Positions 9,266 through 19,148 of a stretch of DNA of 35,524 nt are shown one piece after another. This DNA comes from Nemertoderma westbladi. Lineage: Eukaryota; Xenacoelomorpha; Nemertodermatida; Nemertodermatidae. The stretch lies in contig JAUCBJ010002153.1 in NCBI GenBank assembly GCA_032718475.1, positions 1 through 35,524 of the forward strand. Direction: 5' to 3'. The notes under the pieces were generated by a model, which was not told the origin of the DNA, ran no database searches, and saw only the letters and a program-made list of their open reading frames with translations. Within the stretch, counting starts at the first letter, position 1. Every line of letters starts with the position of its first letter. Both the position numbers and the translations under genes were made by a program.

Positions 9266-11544
9266 CCTCTAGGACTAACAGCTGACTAACCTTGGTTGTA
9301 TCCTCTAGGACTAACAGCTGACTAACCTTGGTAGTATACTCTTGGGATCACAGCTGACTAACCTTGGTAGTATACTCCGAGCTACCAGCTGACTAACCTT
9401 GGTAGTATACTCCTGAGCTACCAGCTGACTAACCTTGGTTGTATACTCCTGAGCTACCAGCTGACTAACCTTGGTAGTATACTCCTGAGCTACCAGCTGA
9501 CTAACCTTGGTAGTATCCTCTAGGACTAACAGCTGACTAACCTTGGTTGTATATTCCTGAGCTACCAGCTGACTAACCTTGGTAGTATACTCCTGAGCTA
9601 CCAGCTGACTAACCTTGGTAGTATCCTCTAGGACTAACAGCTGACTAACCTTGGTTGTATATTCCTGAGCTACCAGCTGACTAACCTTGGTAGTATACTC
9701 CTGAGCTACCAGCTGACTAACCTTGGTTGTATACTCCTGAGCTACCAGCTGACTAACCTTGGTAGTATACTCCTGAGCTACCAGCTGACTAACCTTGGTA
9801 GTATCCTCTAGGACTAACAGCTGACTAACCTTGGTTGTATATTCCTGAGCTACCAGCTGACTAACCTTGGTAGTATCCTCTAGGACTAACAGCTGACTAA
9901 CCTTGGTAGTATACTACTGAGCTACCAGCTGACTAACCTTGGTAGTATCCTCTAGGACTAACAGCTGACCGAACTTGGTAGTATCCTCTAGGACTAACAG
10001 CTGACTAACCTTGGTAGTATACTACTGAGCTACCAGCTGACTAACCTTGGTAGTATCCTCTAGGACTAACAGCTGACTAACCTTGGTAGTATCCTCTGTG
10101 ACTAACAGCTGACTAACCTTGGTAGTATCCTCTAGGACTAACAGCTGACTAACCTTGGTAGTATCCTCTAGGACTAACAGCTGACTAACCTTGGTAGTAT
10201 ACTCCTGAGCTACCAGCTGACTAACCTTGGTAGTATCCTCTAGGACTAACAGCTGACCAAACTTGGTAGTATCCTCTAGAACTAACAGCTGACTAACCTT
10301 GGTTGTATACTCCTGAGCTACCAGCTGACTAACCTTGGTAGTATACTCCTGAGCTACCAGCTGACTAACCTTGGTTGTATACTCCTGGGCTACCAGCTGA
10401 CTAACCTTGGTAGTATACTCTTGGGATCACAGCTGACTAACCTTGGTAGTATACTCCTGGGCTACCAGCTGACTAACCTTGGTTGTATACTCCTGAGCTA
10501 CCAGCTGACTAACCTTGGTAGTATACTCCTGAGCTACCAGCTGACTAACCTTGGTAGTATACTCCTGAGCTACCAGCTGACTAACCTTGGTAGTATCCTC
10601 TAGGACTAACAGCTGACTAACCTTGGTAGTATACTCCTGAGCTACCAGCTGACTAACCTTGGTAGTATACTCTTGGGCTAACAGCTGACTAACCTTGGTA
10701 GTATACTCCTGAGCTACCAGCTGACTAACCTTGGTTGTATACTCCTGAGCTACCAGCTGACTTACCTTGGTAGTATACTCCTGAGCTACTAGCTGACTAA
10801 CCTTGGTAGTATCCTCTAGGACTAACAGCTGACTAACCTTGGTTGTATACTCCTGAGCTACCAGCTGACTAACCTTGGTAGTATACTCCTGAGCTACCAG
10901 CTGACTAACCTTGGTAGTATCCTCTAGGACTAACAGCTGACTAACCTTGGTAGTATACTCCTGAGCTACCAGCTGACTAACCTTGGTAGTATACTCCTGA
11001 GCTACCAGCTGACTAACCTTGGTTGTATACTCCTGGGCTACCAGCTGACTAACCTTGGTAGTATACTCTTGGGATCACAGCTGACTAACCTTGGTAGTAT
11101 ACTCCTGGGCTACCAGCTGACTAACCTTGGTTGTATACTCCTGAGCTACCAGCTGACTAACCTTGGTTGTATACTCCTGAGCTACCAGATGACTAACCTT
11201 GGTAGTATACTCCTGAGATACCAGCTGACTAACCTTGGTTGTATATTCCTGAGCTACCAGCTGACTAACCTTGGTAGTATCCTCTAGGACTAACAGCTGA
11301 CTAACCTTGGTAGTATCCCCTGTGACTAACAGCTGACTAACCTTGCTTGTATACTCCTGAGCTACCAGCTGACTAACCTTGGTAGTATCCCCTAGGACTA
11401 ACAGCTGATTAACCTTGGTAGTTTCCTCTAGGACTAACAGCTGACTAACCTTGGTAGTATCATCTAGGACTAACAGCTGACTAACTTTGGTAGTATACTC
11501 CTGAGCTAATGGCTAACTAAACTTGGTAGTATCCTCTAGGACTA
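9266..11544 (-). repeat. 36-bp Eph exon-end/donor minisatellite, block 3 (about 63 copies)
   Basis: Same two-type 36-bp unit as block 1, lying between the two LINE B copies. Rare variants mark its history: CTTGGGATCACAGCTG units near 9350, 10431 and 11069, ACTACTGAGC near 9910 and 10020, and GACCGAACTT near 9968. A few units carry a perfect GTAAGT donor (for example near 10762) instead of GTTAGT. Confidence 0.95.
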
Positions 11545-13522
11545 CTACTACTACTAGGTCGAGCGAACTCGGACAGTGGAAATGAGATCCTTCCAGGCTT
11601 CCCGATTCTCCATAGTTGTCGCAATTTCGTTTCTCCTAAGTTCAGTATCCCTTTCAAGTTGATCTATATATGTTATGGCCGGTCGTCCACGACTACGCTT
11701 TCCATGAGTGGGTTGCCAGAAAAGTAGATCTGGTATGACCTCGTCTTTACTTCGCCAGCAGTGCCCACTGAATCTTAATCTGCGTTCACGGAGGGTGGTT
11801 GATACAGGTGGTATTGTACCATAGAGCTCGGCGTTTGTCATGTGTTGTCTCCAGCTGATGTTTAGGGCTGCCCTTAGTAGTCTTGTGTAGCAACCATCAA
11901 TTCGTTGTTCAAGTGATTTAGTCAGTGTCCAGGTCTCACCCCCATATATAAATACACTTTCCACTGTGGCTCGAAAGAACTTAGTCTTCAGGTGCCTGGA
12001 GAGATCTGATTTCCAGATGGTATCCATTTTTGATAGAGCTAACCAAGCCTTTGCTTTCCTAACTTCTATGTCCTTTTCGCTACTCTCTATCCATGATCCA
12101 AGGTACTGGAAGTCATCGACCTTCCTTAGTTGATTATTATCAGTGGTTGTCAAGTTTCCATCAACATTAAAGGTCATGAATTCGGTCTTTGTAGCATTTA
12201 TATGCAATCCAACCTCCTTAGCAGCCCTCTCCACTTTATTTAGTAGAAGCTGTGCATCTATCTGCTAGGGTATTAGAGAGCAGGGCGATGTCATCCGCAA
12301 AGTCGGTGTCTGTGACTGTAGTTGCCGGATATCTACTACTTCTGCGTTCTTGAAGTGTGAATCCCAGGTCTTCACCCTTTGTGGCCGTCCTCATTGCGTA
12401 ATCCAGCACAATTACAAATAGTAATGGTGCTAATGTGTCACCTTGCAGTACGCCAGCCAGGATTGAGAAAAACTCAGTTTCAACATCTGGTGAGAGTACC
12501 TGCGCTTCTGTGTCACAATATAACAATCCAATGCCAGCAACAATTACTTCTGGTATTCCATAAGCTCTTAGGATTTCAAGCATTTTACCTCTATGGACGG
12601 AGTCGAATGCCTTCTTGAAGTCCACAAAAGTCATGACAGCGGGGAGATTCTTTGACTTAATTCCTTCAATCAGTCTCCGTAGTGCAAGTATCTGAGCTAT
12701 TGTTGATCTACTTGGTCAAAATCCGTTTTGGCTCTTACGCAGTAGTTTCTCTATGTGAGGCCTAATCCTATATAGAATCATTTTATTGTATATTTTGGCA
12801 GCTACCACAAGCAGACAGATCCCACGATAGTTTGTTGGTATGCCGAGATCTCCTTTCTTGGGGAGAGGCTTTAGTTGACCTTTAGTCCAAATTGGTGGTG
12901 GCTTTTCCCCTTTTAACATCCGGTTGCAAACATTCAATAATGGTCTGTTTAGCACTCCGGTTTTCCATACCTCCGCTGGGATTTCATCTAATCCACTCGC
13001 TTTATTATTGGACATGCTTTTAATGCTTCTTTGGAGTTCGGCAGGTGTGAAGTCCCCTGTTTCTATAGGTAGTGTCTTGCCATATATTTTCCTTGTAGGG
13101 CTGACCTCGATGTTTGGTGGCTGCCCAAGCAAGTTGCAGAAGTGATTTTTCCACTTCCCAACACGTTCTTCAGGACTATCGGCTTTGAGGCGCCCCTTTG
13201 CACAACTTTTCCGACCAGATACCTCATTTACAGTTTGCCAGGTAAGTCTTGATTGTTGCTGTATGTGAGCAGTTGTAATTGCTTCAGTTTTATCTTGTAT
13301 GTACTTTTCCTGGCTGATGTTGTAGGCCAATTTAAGATCGTCCTTAGCTTTCTCAACCTTGTTAACGTTAACTTTGTAGGCTATCTTAAGATCTTCTCTC
13401 TTACAAGTAACCTCAGAGTTTTGCCATGGCACATATTGTTTTCGTTTGGGTTTCTGGGGGATATGCCTCTTAGCTGATTCCTTGTGGGCTGTTATTATAT
13501 TCTGGTATATTACTCTCTAACA
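11545..13522 (-). mobile_element. RTE-like LINE family B, right copy (tandem-duplicated, dead)
   Basis: Nearly identical to the element at 7288-9265, with the same stop after QNGF, the same 4-bp frameshift and the same flanking CCTCTAGGACTA. It arose by duplication of the whole region and not by a second retrotransposition. The conceptual peptides at 11554-12234, 12236-12634 and 12716-13432 match the left copy residue for residue. Confidence 0.95.
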
Positions 13523-16500
13523 CCTCTAGGACTAACAGCTGACTAACCTTGGTTGTATCCTCTAGGACTAACAGCTGACTAACCTTGGTAGTATACTCTT
13601 GGGATCACAGCTGACTAACCTTGGTAGTATACTCCGAGCTACCAGCTGACTAACCTTGGTAGTATACTCCTGAGCTACCAGCTGACTAACCTTGGTTGTA
13701 TACTCCTGAGCTACCAGCTGACTAACCTTGGTAGTATACTCCTGAGCTACCAGCTGACTAACCTTGGTAGTATCCTCTAGGACTAACAGCTGACTAACCT
13801 TGGTTGTATATTCCTGAGCTACCAGCTGACTAACCTTGGTAGTATACTCCTGAGCTACCAGCTGACTAACCTTGGTAGTATCCTCTAGGACTAACAGCTG
13901 ACTAACCTTGGTTGTATATTCCTGAGCTACCAGCTGACTAACCTTGGTAGTATACTCCTGAGCTACCAGCTGACTAACCTTGGTTGTATACTCCTGAGCT
14001 ACCAGCTGACTAACCTTGGTAGTATACTCCTGAGCTACCAGCTGACTAACCTTGGTAGTATCCTCTAGGACTAACAGCTGACTAACCTTGGTTGTATATT
14101 CCTGAGCTACCAGCTGACTAACCTTGGTAGTATCCTCTAGGACTAACAGCTGACTAACCTTGGTAGTATACTACTGAGCTACCAGCTGACTAACGTTGGT
14201 AGTATCCTCTAGGACTAACAGCTGACCGAACTTGGTAGTATCCTCTAGGACTAACAGCTGACTAACCTTGGTAGTATACTACTGAGCTACCAGCTGACTA
14301 ACCTTGGTAGTATCCTCTAGGACTAACAGCTGACTAACCTTGGTAGTATCCTCTGTGACTAACAGCTGACTAACCTTGGTAGTATCCTCTAGGACTAACA
14401 GCTGACTAACCTTGGTAGTATCCTCTAGGACTACCAGCTGACTAACCTTGGTAGTATCCTCTAGGACTAACAGCTGACTAACCTTGGTAGTATCCTCTGT
14501 GACTAACAGCTGACTAACCTTGGTAGTATCCTCTAGGACTAACAGCTGACCAAACTTGGTAGTATCCTCTAGAACTAACAGCTGACTAACCTTGGTAGTA
14601 TACTCCTGAGCTACCAGCTGACTAACCTTGGTTGTATACTCCTGGGCTACCAGCTGACTAACCTTGGTAGTATACTCCTGGGCTACCAGCTGACTAACCT
14701 TGGTTGTATACTCCTGAGCTACCAGCTGACTAACCTTGGTAGTATACTCCTGAGCTACCAGCTGACTAACCTTGGTAGTATACTCCTGAGCTACCAGCTG
14801 ACTAACCTTGGTAGTATCCTCTAGGACTAACAGCTGACTAACCTTGGTAGTATACTCCTGAGCTACCAGCTGACTAACCTTGGTAGTATACTCTTGGGCT
14901 ACCAGCTGACTAACCTTGGTTGTATACTCCTGGGCTACCAGCTGACTAACCTTGGTAGTATACTCCTGGGCTACCAGCTGACTAACCTTGGTTGTATACT
15001 CCTGAGCTACCAGCTGACTAACCTTGGTAGTATACTCCTGAGCTACCAGCTGACTAACCTTGGTAGTATACTCCTGAGCTACCAGCTGACTAACCTTGGT
15101 AGTATCCTCTAGGACTAACAGCTGACTAACCTTGGTAGTATACTCCTGAGCTACCAGCTGACTAACCTTGGTAGTATACTCCTGAGCTACCAGCTGACTA
15201 ACCTTGGTTGTATACTCCTGGGCTACCAGCTGACTAACCTTGGTAGTATACTCCTGGGCTACCAGCTGACTAACCTTGGTTGTATACTCCTGAGCTACCA
15301 GCTGACTAACCTTGGTTGTATACTCCTGAGCTACTAGCTGACTAACCTTGGTAGTATCCTCTAGGACTAACAGCTGACTAACCTTGGTTGTATACTCCTG
15401 AGCTACCAGCTGACTAACCTTGGTAGTATACTCCTGAGCTACCAGCTGACTAACCTTGGTAGTATCCTCTAGGACTAACAGCTGACTAACCTTGGTAGTA
15501 TACTCCTGAGCTACCAGCTGACTAACCTTGGTAGTATCCTCTAGGACTAACAGCTGACTAACCTTGGTTGTATACTCCTGAGCTACCAGCTGACTAACCT
15601 TGCTTGTATACTCCTGAGCTACCAGCTGACTAACCTTGGTAGTATACTCCTGAGCTACCAGCTGACTAACCTTGGTAGTATACTCTTGGGCTAACAGCTG
15701 ACTAACCTTGGTAGTATCCTCTAGGACTAACAGCTGACTAACCTTGCTTGTATACTCCTGAGCTACCAGCTGACTAACCTTGGTAGTATACTCCTGAGCT
15801 ACCAGCTGACTAACCTTGGTAGTATACTCCTGAGCTACCAGCTGACTAACCTTGGTAGTATACTCTTGGGCTAACAGCTGACTAACCTTGGTAGTATACT
15901 CCTGAGCTACTAGCTGACTAACCTTGGTAGTATCCTCTAGGACTAACAGCTGACTAACCTTGCTTGTATACTCCTGAGCTACCAGCTGACTAACCTTGGT
16001 AGTATACTCCTGAGCTACCAGCTGACTAACCTTGATAGTATACTCCTGAGCTACCAGCTGACTAACCTTGGTAGTATACTCTTGGGCTAACAGCTGACTA
16101 ACCTTGGTAGTATACTCCTGAGCTACTAGCTGACTAACCTTGGTAGTATCCTCTAGGACTAACAGCTGACTAACCTTGCTTGTATACTCCTGAGCTACCA
16201 GCTGACTAACCTTGGTAGTATACTCCTGAGCTACTAGCTGACTAACCTAGGTAGTATCCTCTAGGACTAACAGCTGACTAACCTTGCTTGTATACTCCTG
16301 AGCTACCAGCTGACTAACCTTGGTAGTATACTCCTGAGCTACCAGCTGACTAACCTTGGTAGTATACTCTTGGGCTAACAGCTGACTAACCTTGGTAGTA
16401 TCCTCTAGGACTAACAGCTGACTAACCTTGCTTGAATACTCCTGAGCTACCAGCTGACTAACCTTGGTAGTATACTCCTGGGTTACCAGCTGACTAACCT

Positions 16501-17964
16501 TGGTAGTATCCTCTAGGACTAACAGCTGACTAACCTTGGTTGTATACTCCTGAGCTACCAGCTGACTAACCTTGGTAGTATACTCCTGAGCTACCAGCTG
16601 ACTAACCTTGGTAGTATCCTCTAGGACTAACAGCTGACTAACCTTGGTTGTATACTCCTGAGCTACCAGCTGACTAACCTTGGTAGTATACTCCTGAGCT
16701 ACCAGCTGACTAACCTTGGTAGTATACTCCTGGGTTACCAGCTGACTAACCTTGGTAGTATCCTCTAGGACTAACAGCTGACTAACCTTGGTTGTATACT
16801 CCTGAGCTACCAGCTGACTAACCTTGGTAGTATACTCCTGAGCTACCAGCTGACTAACCTTGGTAGTATACTCCTGGGTTACCAGCTGACTAACCTTGAT
16901 AGTATCCTCTAGGACTAACAGCTGACTAACCTTGGTTGTATACTCCTGAGCTACCAGCTGACTAACCTTGGTAGTATACTCCTGAGCTACCAGCTGACTA
17001 ACCTTGGTAGTATCCTCTAGGACTAACAGCTGACTAACCTTGGTTGTATACTCCTGAGCTACCAGCTGACTAACCTTGGTAGTATACTCCTGAGCTACCA
17101 GCTGACTAACCTTGGTAGTATCCTCTAGGACTAACAGCTGACTAACCTTGGTTGTATACTCCTGAGCTACCAGCTGACTAACCTTGGTAGTATACTCCTG
17201 GGTTACCAGCTGACTAACCTTGGTAGTATCCTCTAGGACTAACAGCTGACTAACCTTGGTTGTATACTCCTGAGCTACCAGCTGACTAACCTTGGTAGTA
17301 TCCTCTAGGACTAACAGCTGACTAACCTTGGTTGTATACTCCTGAGCTACCAGCTGACTTACCTTGGTAGTATACTCCTGGGTTACCAGCTGACTAACCT
17401 TGGTAGTATCCTCTAGGACTAACAGCTGACTAACCTTGGTTGTATACTCCTGAGCTACCAGCTGACTAACCTTGGTAGTATACTCCTGAGCTACCAGCTG
17501 ACTAACCTTGGTTGTATATTCCTGAGCTACCAGCTGACTAACCTTGGTAGTATCCTCTAGGACTAACAGCTGACTAACCTTGGTTGTATACTCCTGAGCT
17601 ACCAGCTGACTAACCTTGGTTGTATACTCCTGAGCTACCAACTAACTAACCTTGGTAGTATACTCCTGAGCTACCAGCTGACTAACCTTGGTTGTATAAT
17701 CCTGAGCTACCAGCTGACTAACCTTGGTAGTATCCTCTAGGACTAACAGCTGACTAACCTTGGTTGTATATTCCTGAGCTACCAGCTGACTAACCTTGGT
17801 AGTATCCTCTAGGACTAACAGCTGACTAACCTTGGTAGTATCCTCTAGGACTAACAGCTGACTAACCTTGGTAGTATACTCCTGAGCTACCAGCTGACTT
17901 ACCTTGGTAGTATACTCCTGAGCTACCAACTAACTAACCTTGGTAGTATACTCCTGAGCTACCA
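13523..17964 (-). repeat. 36-bp Eph exon-end/donor minisatellite, block 4, contiguous with the source exon
   Basis: About 123 copies run without interruption into the catalytic exon. The last unit (17939-17964) is the coding end of the exon itself, VAQEYTTK followed by GTTAGT. Between 16247 and 17641 the minus-strand frame stays open for 464 codons of 12-residue repeats ([12 protein letters not shown] and LVLEDTTKVSQL), often ordered A-A-B. Units with TTAGTTAG place a TAG just after 17642 and just after the exon donor (17932-17930). Each unit carries a 5' splice site and a CAGCTG E-box. A few units, such as that near 17898, have GTAAGT. Confidence 0.96.
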
Positions 17965-18148
17965 TATCTTCCAGCGCCCGACTCAACCCAAAATCCGCGA
18001 CTTTACAGACCAGACACTCGTTCACTAATATATTCCGAGCGGCGAGATCTCTGTGAATGTAACCCATATCCGAGAGGTACTGCATCCCAAACGAGATCCC
18101 TCGCAACATTCCCACCAGCTGAATCGATGTAAAAGCTCCGTCGTGCAT
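17939..18148 (-). CDS. Eph receptor exon: catalytic loop, DFG and activation-loop tyrosine
   Basis: A 210-bp, 70-residue phase 0/0 exon. The acceptor is ATTCCTTACAG|ATGCACG and the first donor is ACCAAG|GTTAGT. It encodes [17 protein letters not shown], then [27 protein letters not shown] and [11 protein letters not shown] Asp is the catalytic base, DFG Asp binds magnesium, and the Tyr in EYTTK sits at the conserved Eph activation-loop autophosphorylation site. The Met at the exon start is internal, since the upstream exon ends FLK as in Eph FL-R/K. The final 26 coding bases plus donor are repeated in the 36-bp array. Reading through the donor meets a TAG after two codons (VS-stop), so use of a downstream array donor would truncate the kinase. 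Confidence 0.96.
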
Positions 18149-18729
18149 CTGTAAGGAATAAGTTGGCAATCATTCCGCCTATTGGTCCGTAACCATTGTT
18201 AACTATGCTACCAATCCTGGTGTCCCACTTCTGATTGGCCCCATAATGAATTAGAGCTGCATAAGGGGGGGGGGGGGGGGGGTGAACTCTCCACGCAATC
18301 GAAACTTAACCCTTCCAGGGAAATAATGACGCAAGTAACAATTGAAAAATCCCAAAAATGAAACTGTAACCTATTCTGTTTTATTACGTTTATTGTTTTG
18401 GTTAGAAAAACGTGCTACAGTCAACAATGTTGCTCCTTTTGAGATAATGACATCCAATATTTAAAAAAATATTGGTGAGGAAATTATACAGCTGCCCGGG
18501 GAAAAACTTATTCGATTTTCTGAATAATATAATATAAAACTTGAACATTTCCTTACATAAATACTCTTAAAAATGAGATGAAGTGAAGTAGAGTAGGTCA
18601 GATGAGTTTTATTGTGCTATGGGTGTTGGGGTTTATTTATAAATACCATGAGATACAGATAGCCCTTATAGCAATGGTGGCTGAGATCTTACATTTTTAT
18701 ATTAAATATATATTTCCCCATAAACGAAC
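18149..18729 (-). other. Short Eph intron, no gene seen
   Basis: This 581-bp intron lies between the N-lobe and catalytic exons. It holds a poly-G run near 18266-18282 (often an assembly or length-variable site) and AT-rich unique sequence. No element or RNA gene was recognised. Confidence 0.6.
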
Positions 18730-18998
18730 CTTTAGGAATTGATCGAGAGACCCGTTATCCATATATTCAGTTACTATCATAACCGGTTGGCACTTAGTAA
18801 CGACACCCTCCAAATGTATAACGTTGTCATGGTGAAACTGTCCCATAATGCTGGCCTCCACCAGGAAGTCTCGCAGATTCCGCTCCGACGACCCAACCTT
18901 TAGGGTTTTTATCGCGAACCTTTTCGGTACGGACTTGGGTGGGTCTATGGAGTTGTCCCCGTTAGAGAAATACCCGCGATATACGTCACCAAATTCGC
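18730..18998 (-). CDS. Eph receptor exon: kinase N-lobe (glycine-loop end to hinge)
   Basis: A 269-bp exon, phase 1 in and phase 0 out. The acceptor is TTTTCAAG|GCGAATTTGG and the donor is CTAAAG|GTTCGT. It completes the glycine-rich loop [11 protein letters not shown] started upstream, then encodes FAIKTLKVG (ATP-binding Lys), [20 protein letters not shown] (alpha-C Glu), [25 protein letters not shown] (gatekeeper Thr and hinge). This is nearly the Eph consensus. A longer loop after YRGYFSNGD ([11 protein letters not shown]) replaces the usual short Eph beta1-beta2/beta3 segment. No ATG-started ORF marks this exon, so it was found by frame and homology. Confidence 0.95.
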
Positions 18999-19148
18999 CT
19001 TGAAAAGAAATACAGAAGTAAAAAATGTGGGGTTTTTATGTTTTTATGTAACAAATAAGGATATCTTGCCGAAACCTTGAGTTCTATATACATAATTAGG
19101 GAGTTGTTAATGGGGGTTGAACCAAGGCTCGCATGGTCGCATGCTACG

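Larger units (their letters stand above)
7083..15596. repeat. 4,257-bp tandem segmental duplication containing LINE B and array
   Basis: Sequence from 7083 recurs 4,257 bp downstream from 11340. The match covers the LINE (7288-9265 against 11545-13522), its target duplications, and the following array with the same order of unit variants to about 10197 (14454). I noted only a few substitutions, for example near 8587 against 12844 (GAGGTC/GAGATC) and CTAACC/CTAACG near 14193. After that one 36-bp unit is gained in the right copy (offset 4,293). The left breakpoint is sharp at the CR1-like tail. The right end is lost inside the array, so 15596 is nominal. Confidence 0.88.
3298..17938 (-). other. 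Giant Eph intron (about 14.6 kb) inside the activation-loop codons
   Basis: This intron separates the YTTK and GGK exons. It holds an old LINE remnant split by a family-A LINE, four blocks of the 36-bp array, a CR1/L2-like 3' fragment, and two copies of a family-B LINE from a tandem duplication. The donor is AAG|GTTAGT at 17938 and the acceptor is TTTCCAG ending at 3298. No host exon was recognised inside it. Confidence 0.85.

Noticed and set aside
7979-13477. Plus-strand ORFs within the LINE B copies and minus-strand ORFs within the family A copies
   Set aside because: They are shadows of the RT coding strand, recur in every copy, and resemble nothing.
16247-17929. A 464-codon repeat ORF as a separate protein ([12 protein letters not shown] repeats)
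   Set aside because: It is the intronic 36-bp array read in the frame of the upstream exon. There is no start context or unique domain, and stops separate it from the exon.
18266-18282. Poly-G run, and the poly-C run near 6806-6834, as regulatory or quadruplex elements
   Set aside because: Simple homopolymer runs are common and often misassembled. Nothing around them supports a role.
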